Part shown: positions 4,730-10,069 of the stretch, piece by piece
Layout of the letters: every line of letters begins with the position of its first letter
Numbering within the stretch: position 1 is the stretch's first letter
From: GCA-2719315 sp964448645
GTDB taxonomy: Bacteria; Bacteroidota; Bacteroidia; Flavobacteriales; Flavobacteriaceae
Length of the DNA stretch: 10,069 nt
NCBI GenBank assembly: GCA_964448645.1
Contig: CAYUZY010000074.1
Location: 1 to 10,069 of the forward strand
Direction of reading: 5' to 3'
Translations under genes and position numbers: made by a program
Notes under the pieces: model-generated
What the model was told of the DNA's origin: nothing
The model's input: the letters and a program-made list of their open reading frames with translations, nothing else
Database searches by the model: none

Positions 4730-7700
4730 ATGATTTCTTTCTTCGGCAATATAAAAAATACTATATATGTCATCAAATCAAAAACAAAAATATCTTCTGA
4801 AGATTTAAAAAAATTCCAGTGGTTATTCGGTCATAAAATTATTACTAGTAAGAAAATAAAGGGACCATTTATTGGGCCATACTCTAATATGATTTCTCCT
4901 TGGAGTACAAATGCTGTAGAAATTGTTCAAAATATGGGAATAAAAGGTGTCAATAGAATTGAAAAATATAAAAAATTAATTAATAAAGAAAAATATGATC
5001 CAATGCTTCTAAATAAATTTGAAGTGCTTGATGAAAATATTTTTAAAATAAGTACAATTCCTGAAAAAATAAAAAAAATAAAAGACATCTCTTCCTACAA
5101 TTTAAATGAAGGGCTTTCTCTTAATAAAGATGAAATAGATTATTTAAATAAATTATCTAAAAAATTAAATAGACCACTTACCGATTCTGAAGTCTTTGGG
5201 TTTTCTCAAGTAAATTCTGAACATTGTAGGCATAAAATATTCAATGGCAGTTTTATTATTGATGGAATTGAACAGAAAAAAAGCCTTTTTGATTTAATAA
5301 AAAAAACATCTAAATCTAATCCAAATCAAATTGTATCTGCTTATAAAGATAATGTAGCTTTTATTAAAGGTCCAGAAATTAATCAATTTGCTCCTTCAAA
5401 AGCTGAAATTCCAAGTGAATATGTTACGAAAAAAATTAAAAGTGTAATTTCTTTAAAAGCAGAAACTCACAATTTCCCTACTACAGTTGAACCCTTTAAT
5501 GGTGCAGCTACTGGATCAGGAGGAGAAATTAGAGACCGAATGGCTGGAGGCCAAGGCTCAATTCCGATGGCTGGAACAGCTGTTTACATGACGCCATATT
5601 CTAGAGTAGGAAAAAAGAAACCTTGGGAAGAAAATATTTCTGAAAGAAAATGGCTTTATCAAACACCTATTGAGATTTTGATTAAAGCTTCAAATGGAGC
5701 GTCAGACTTTGGAAATAAATTTGGTCAACCTCTGATTTCAGGGTCTGTTTTTACTTTCGAACATAAAGAAAAAGATCTTCAATGGGGATATGATAAAGTA
5801 ATTATGCTTGCTGGGGGTATTGGTTATGGAAACTTAAATCAAGCTCAAAAAAAATTACCAAAAAAAAATGATATAATAATTATATTAGGAGGAGATAATT
5901 ATAGGATTGGAATGAGTGGTGCAGCTGTTTCTTCTTCTAACACTGGAGCTTTTGAAAATGAAATAGAATTAAATGCTGTTCAAAGATCAAACCCTGAGAT
6001 GCAAAAAAGAGTTGCCAATACTATAAGAAGTCTAATTGAATTAGGAGAAAATCCAATTATTTCAATTCATGATCATGGAGCTGGAGGACATTTAAATTGT
6101 CTTTCAGAATTAGTAGAAAACAATGGTGGTACTATTCACATAAATAAACTTCCATTAGGAGATCCAACTCTCTCTTTTAAAGAAATAATTGGCAATGAGT
6201 CTCAAGAAAGAATGGGTTTAATTATTGACCCTTCTGATTTAAACCTATTAGTATCAATTGCTAAAAGAGAAAGAGCTCCTCTTTATAAGGTTGGAAAAGT
6301 AAAAAATAATATAAATTTTATTTTTATTGATGATTCTACTCAAAAAAAACCAATTGATCTTAATCTTGATTCATTATTTGGAAATCCTCCAAAAACTATA
6401 ATGAAAGATAAAACTTTAAAAAAATCATATAAAGAAATAAAATATTTAGAAAAAAACATAAAATATTATATTAAAAATGTTTTAAAATTAGAGTCAGTAG
6501 CATGTAAAGATTGGCTTACAAACAAAGTTGATAGATGCGTTACAGGAAAAGTTGCTCAACAACAAACTATTGGGGAGTTACAACTACCTCTTAGTAATTG
6601 TGGAGTGATGGCAATAGATTTTTCTGGAAAAAAAGGAATTGCTACTTCAATTGGCCATTCACCTGTAAGTGCAATTATAAATCCAAAAAAAGGGAGTATA
6701 AACTCAATAGCAGAAAGTCTTACAAATATTATTTGGGCCCCATTAACCAATAAAATTAATTCTATAAGTTTATCTGCAAATTGGATGTGGCCATGTAAAA
6801 ATCCAGGTGAAGATTCAAGACTTTATTATGCGGTAAAGGCTTGTTCAGATTTTGCAATTTCATTAGGGATAAATATACCCACCGGAAAAGACTCCTTATC
6901 AATGCAACAAGAATATAAAAAATCTATCGTTAGAGCTCCCGGGACTGTAATAATATCAGCTACTGGTGAATGTGCAGATATAAAAAAAGTTGTTACTCCT
7001 AATCTTAAAAAAAATGGAGGAGATTTATACTATATAAACCTGTCAAAGGATAAATATTATCTTGGCGGTAGCTCTTTTGGCCAAATTTTAAATAAAATCG
7101 GTAATAAAACTCCATCAATAAAAAATCCTAAATATTTTAAAAAATGTTTTAATTCTGTACAAGATTTAATTAGTAATGAAAAAATTAGTTCTGGTCATGA
7201 TATTTCATCTGGAGGTTTAATAGCTTCTCTTTTAGAAATGTGTTTTCCAAGCAATAATTTAGGATTAAATCTAGATTTAACATCTTTAAATGAAAAAGAT
7301 TGTGTAAAAGTTTTCTTTTCTGAAAACTCAGGAATTCTATTACAATCTAAAATTAATTTAACAAAGTATTTTATAAAGGAAGAAATTAAATGTATACATA
7401 TAGGTAAAGTGATTTCAAATAGTAAACTAATTATTAAAAATTTTAATGATAATTTCAATTTTAAAATCAATAGTTTTAGAGATAATTGGTATTCAACTTC
7501 AAAAATATTTGACAGCTATCAAACAAAAAATAATTTATCCTCAGAAAGAGAAAAAAATTATAAAATTCAACCATTAAAATTCACTTTTCCAAAAAACTTC
7601 AAAGGATTAGTAAATAACTTTAAAAATAAAAAAAGAATAAAAGCTGCTATAATTAGAGATCAAGGAAGTAATTCTGAAAGAGAAATGGCATATGCTCTTC

Positions 7701-8377
7701 ATATTTCAGGGTTTGATGTAATTGATGTCCATATGACCGATCTGATAGAAGGAAGAGAAAATTTAGAATCAATTCAATTCATTGCTGGAGTTGGAGGATT
7801 TTCAAACTCCGATGTTTTAGGTTCAGCAAAAGGATGGGCAGGTTCTTTTCTTTTTAATTCAAAGGCAAAAAAAAGTTTAACTAATTTTTTTAAAAGAAAT
7901 GATACTATGTCAATCGGAGTTTGTAATGGATGTCAACTTTTTATTGAATTAAATCTAATAAACCCTTTAGATAAAAATAAACCTAAAATGACTCACAATA
8001 ATTCTGGAAAATTTGAATGTATTTTTACTGCAGTAAAGATTCAACCGTCCAATTCAATAATGATGAAAAGCTTAGAGGGAACAACTCTAGGAATATGGGC
8101 AGCCCATGGAGAAGGCAAATTTTTATTACCATTAAAGGAAGATCATTATCAAATACCTGCAAAATATCATTATTCTAATTATCCAGCTAATCCGAATGGT
8201 TCAGATTATAATGCTGCTATGCTATCTAGTGAAAATGGAAGACATTTAGTAATGATGCCCCACCTTGAACGATCACTTTTCCCATGGAATTGGGGATATT
8301 ATCCAAACAATTCTAAACACAAAATTTCGCCTTGGTATGAAGCCTTTGTTAATGCTTATAATTGGCTTTCAAAATAA
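4730..8377 (+). CDS. purL: Phosphoribosylformylglycinamidine synthase, single-chain form (FGAM synthase)
   Basis: PurL converts FGAR, ATP and glutamine into FGAM, the fourth step of de novo purine synthesis in the cytoplasm. At 1215 residues this is the large fused form found in proteobacteria, eukaryotes and Bacteroidota, not the separate PurS/PurQ/PurL subunits. Domains run in order. A PurS-like N-terminal domain covers about 1-145. The first AIRS-type half contains NSEHCRHK (162-169), ETHNF (245-249) and GAATGSGGEIRD (258-269). IHDHGAGGHLNCLSEL and ESQERMGLI follow in its C-terminal part. The second half contains TGKDSLSM (718-725) and HDISSGG (823-829). A class I glutamine amidotransferase starts at about 972 (IRDQGSNSERE), with nucleophile Cys1065 in GVCNGC and the His1178/Glu1180 pair in PHLERS. 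All catalytic residues are present. It starts 147 bp after the DUF721 gene, and its TAA lies 48 bp before the acyl-CoA synthetase gene. Confidence 0.98.
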   Translation: MISFFGNIKNTIYVIKSKTKISSEDLKKFQWLFGHKIITSKKIKGPFIGPYSNMISPWSTNAVEIVQNMGIKGVNRIEKYKKLINKEKYDPMLLNKFEVLDENIFKISTIPEKIKKIKDISSYNLNEGLSLNKDEIDYLNKLSKKLNRPLTDSEVFGFSQVNSEHCRHKIFNGSFIIDGIEQKKSLFDLIKKTSKSNPNQIVSAYKDNVAFIKGPEINQFAPSKAEIPSEYVTKKIKSVISLKAETHNFPTTVEPFNGAATGSGGEIRDRMAGGQGSIPMAGTAVYMTPYSRVGKKKPWEENISERKWLYQTPIEILIKASNGASDFGNKFGQPLISGSVFTFEHKEKDLQWGYDKVIMLAGGIGYGNLNQAQKKLPKKNDIIIILGGDNYRIGMSGAAVSSSNTGAFENEIELNAVQRSNPEMQKRVANTIRSLIELGENPIISIHDHGAGGHLNCLSELVENNGGTIHINKLPLGDPTLSFKEIIGNESQERMGLIIDPSDLNLLVSIAKRERAPLYKVGKVKNNINFIFIDDSTQKKPIDLNLDSLFGNPPKTIMKDKTLKKSYKEIKYLEKNIKYYIKNVLKLESVACKDWLTNKVDRCVTGKVAQQQTIGELQLPLSNCGVMAIDFSGKKGIATSIGHSPVSAIINPKKGSINSIAESLTNIIWAPLTNKINSISLSANWMWPCKNPGEDSRLYYAVKACSDFAISLGINIPTGKDSLSMQQEYKKSIVRAPGTVIISATGECADIKKVVTPNLKKNGGDLYYINLSKDKYYLGGSSFGQILNKIGNKTPSIKNPKYFKKCFNSVQDLISNEKISSGHDISSGGLIASLLEMCFPSNNLGLNLDLTSLNEKDCVKVFFSENSGILLQSKINLTKYFIKEEIKCIHIGKVISNSKLIIKNFNDNFNFKINSFRDNWYSTSKIFDSYQTKNNLSSEREKNYKIQPLKFTFPKNFKGLVNNFKNKKRIKAAIIRDQGSNSEREMAYALHISGFDVIDVHMTDLIEGRENLESIQFIAGVGGFSNSDVLGSAKGWAGSFLFNSKAKKSLTNFFKRNDTMSIGVCNGCQLFIELNLINPLDKNKPKMTHNNSGKFECIFTAVKIQPSNSIMMKSLEGTTLGIWAAHGEGKFLLPLKEDHYQIPAKYHYSNYPANPNGSDYNAAMLSSENGRHLVMMPHLERSLFPWNWGYYPNNSKHKISPWYEAFVNAYNWLSK

Positions 8378-8425
8378 TTTATTTTCAAATTAGTTAAAAA
8401 TTCATATTTTGCATGAAAAGAAAAT

Positions 8426-10069
8426 ATGGAGATTACTAGAATTTTTGAGTTTTTAGAACATCAGCTTAATAATGGATCTCTTGAAAAATCCCTTAGTTCA
8501 AAATATAATTCAAAATGGGTTTCGATTTCTACTAAAGATTTTTTTAATCAATCTCATAAAATATCCCAAGCTTTAATTAAGCTTGGAATTAAATCAAATG
8601 ATAAAATAGCTTTAATTTCATCTACAAATAGGACTGAATGGAGTATTATTGATATGGGTATACTTCAAATAGGAGCTATTAATGTGCCATTATATCCAAC
8701 AATTACTTCAAAGGACTATGAATATATTTTAAATCATTCTGAGTGTAAATATTGCTTTGTTTCAGATATTGAAGTTTTAAATAAAATTAAACCTATAAAA
8801 AATAAAGTTAAATCTTTAAAAGAAATTTTTAGTTTTGATCAAATCACAAATTGCAAAAACTGGGGAGAACTTCTAGATTTAGGGGAAAATTATGATTTGG
8901 ATAAAATCAATAATATAAAAAATGAAATTAATTCTGATAATTTAGCAACGATAATTTACACATCTGGAACAACAGGCGTTCCTAAAGGAGTCATGCTAAG
9001 TCATGGAAATTTAGTTTCAAATGTAATTTCAGCTTCAAAAAGATTAGGATTACAACCAAACAAAAATCACAAATCTCTAAGTTTTTTACCTCTTTGTCAT
9101 ATATACGAAAGAACTCAATTGTATGGATATATTTTTAACAGTTTTGAAGTTTATTTTGCGGAATCTCTTGAAACAATTGGTGATAATTTAAAAGAGATTA
9201 ACCCACATGTAATAACTGCTGTCCCTAGATTACTTGAAAAAGTTTTTGATAAGTTTTATGAAAAAGGTGATGAATTAGATGGGTTCAAAAAAAAGCTTTT
9301 TTATTGGGCTATTAAAGTAGGATTAAATTATAAACCTTTTAAAAATCAAAGTTTAATTAACCAATTAAAACTAAAAATTGCATATAAATTAATTTTATCT
9401 AAATGGAAAGAAGCCTTAGGAGGTAATCTAATTCACATTCAATCTGGTAGTGCCGCTTTACAACCTAGATTAATTAAAATTTTTAGTGCTGCAAAAATGA
9501 TTATTGTAGAAGGTTATGGTTTAACCGAAACTTCTCCAGCTATTACTATTAATGAAAAATCAAATAAAGGGTTTAAAATTGGTAGTGTAGGAAAAGTAAT
9601 CGAGGGTGTTGAGATTAAAATAGCTAGTGATGGAGAAATATTATGTAAAGGACCTAATATAATGCTTGGATATTTTAAAAACAAAGAATTAACTAAACAA
9701 TGTATGACTGGTGAATATTTTCATACAGGTGATATTGGCGAAATTGATAGTAATGGTTTTTTGACGATTACTGATAGAAAAAAAGAAATTTTTAAAACAT
9801 CTGGAGGAAAATATATTGCACCTCAAGTTATAGAAAGCTTAATAAAACAATCTTCTTTTATTGAACAAATAGCAGTGATTGGAGAGAATCAAAAAATGCC
9901 TTCTGCCATTATTCAACCTAATTTTGAATTTTGCTTACAGTGGTTAAAAGAAAAAGGAATATCATGTGAAAATAATTTAGAGAAAATATGCAATCAAGAA
10001 AAACTAATAAATCAAATTCAAAAAGAAATAGATTTTTATAATGAATCCTTTGCTCAATGGGAGAGAATT
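8426..10069 (+). CDS. AMP-forming long-chain acyl-CoA synthetase (C-terminal end off the window)
   Basis: This enzyme activates a fatty acid with ATP to an acyl-adenylate and passes the acyl group to CoA, at the inner face of the cytoplasmic membrane, feeding beta-oxidation or lipid synthesis. 548 codons are open to the right edge; long-chain synthetases of this type are about 590-600 residues, so about 40-50 are missing, including the usual catalytic Lys of the C-terminal domain. Visible core motifs are the P-loop YTSGTTGVPKGVMLSH (178-193), PLCHIYERT, PRLLEKVFDK, the adenine-binding YGLTETSP (364-371), GEYFHTGDIG with Asp436, and the hinge TDRKKEIFKTSGGKYIAP starting near 449. The ATG at 8426 is the only sensible start: an earlier ATG at 8413 is out of frame and stops at once, and the chosen frame has a TGA just upstream (8414-8416). 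Chain length of the substrate cannot be read from this; FadD-like is the likely class. The 48-bp gap allows co-transcription with purL. Confidence 0.94.
   Translation, partial: MEITRIFEFLEHQLNNGSLEKSLSSKYNSKWVSISTKDFFNQSHKISQALIKLGIKSNDKIALISSTNRTEWSIIDMGILQIGAINVPLYPTITSKDYEYILNHSECKYCFVSDIEVLNKIKPIKNKVKSLKEIFSFDQITNCKNWGELLDLGENYDLDKINNIKNEINSDNLATIIYTSGTTGVPKGVMLSHGNLVSNVISASKRLGLQPNKNHKSLSFLPLCHIYERTQLYGYIFNSFEVYFAESLETIGDNLKEINPHVITAVPRLLEKVFDKFYEKGDELDGFKKKLFYWAIKVGLNYKPFKNQSLINQLKLKIAYKLILSKWKEALGGNLIHIQSGSAALQPRLIKIFSAAKMIIVEGYGLTETSPAITINEKSNKGFKIGSVGKVIEGVEIKIASDGEILCKGPNIMLGYFKNKELTKQCMTGEYFHTGDIGEIDSNGFLTITDRKKEIFKTSGGKYIAPQVIESLIKQSSFIEQIAVIGENQKMPSAIIQPNFEFCLQWLKEKGISCENNLEKICNQEKLINQIQKEIDFYNESFAQWERI

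Noticed and set aside
4694..4736. Direct repeat AAATGATTT (4694-4702 and 4728-4736) as a regulatory repeat
   Set aside because: A 9-bp word of this composition is expected to recur by chance at short range, and the second copy is explained by the purL start codon.
6556..6750. A 64-codon open frame on the minus strand inside purL
   Set aside because: It is antisense to the conserved synthetase core of purL; the apparent hydrophobic protein mirrors purL codon composition.
7195..7470. A 91-codon open frame on the minus strand inside purL
   Set aside because: It is antisense to purL, and its Leu/Ile/Lys-rich sequence is what the complement of A/T-rich coding DNA gives; no recognisable family.
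8413..8415. Upstream ATG as start of the acyl-CoA synthetase
   Set aside because: It is 13 bases before the chosen start, out of frame, and reaches a TAG after eight codons.

Overview
The window looks like chromosomal DNA from a member of Bacteroidota, most likely a flavobacterium with a very AT-rich and possibly streamlined genome. Four things point this way. Base composition is extremely A/T-rich throughout. Shine-Dalgarno sequences are missing and genes are instead preceded by A/T-rich leaders. There are matches to the Bacteroidota -7 promoter element TAnnTTTG. The gene neighbourhood recF-DUF721 opposite a TPR gene-ribH-small membrane protein-mutL is one I recognise from flavobacteria. The standard bacterial code fits: stops are TAA and TAG, and Trp is TGG. 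Genus or species cannot be told from the sequence alone.

Left arm (1-3041, minus strand): four tightly packed genes read leftward from a shared divergent region. In transcription order they are a single-pass membrane TPR protein, ribH (lumazine synthase, riboflavin pathway), a 98-residue membrane protein of unknown function, and mutL (mismatch repair), which runs off the left edge without its C-terminal end. Two of the three junctions have a stop codon directly followed by the next ATG and the third has a 25-bp gap, so this is almost certainly one operon.

Divergent region (3042-3199): 158 bp of A/T-rich DNA between the TPR gene and recF, with weak promoter candidates in both directions.

Right arm (3200-10069, plus strand): recF (recombinational repair ATPase) and a short DUF721/DciA-like protein lie 9 bp apart and form a replication/repair pair. 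A 147-bp gap with inverted repeats follows. Next come a complete single-chain purL (1215 residues, fourth step of purine synthesis) and, 48 bp further on, an AMP-forming long-chain acyl-CoA synthetase that runs off the right edge with 548 codons visible.

The genes are housekeeping: DNA repair and replication, riboflavin, purines and fatty-acid activation. I see no mobile element, CRISPR array, tRNA, rRNA or toxin/defence system, and nothing that amounts to a new biological system. The points most worth a second look are the uncharacterised 98-residue membrane protein between ribH and mutL, the altered metal-site motif in MutL, the short DUF721 protein beside recF, and the inverted repeats ahead of purL.
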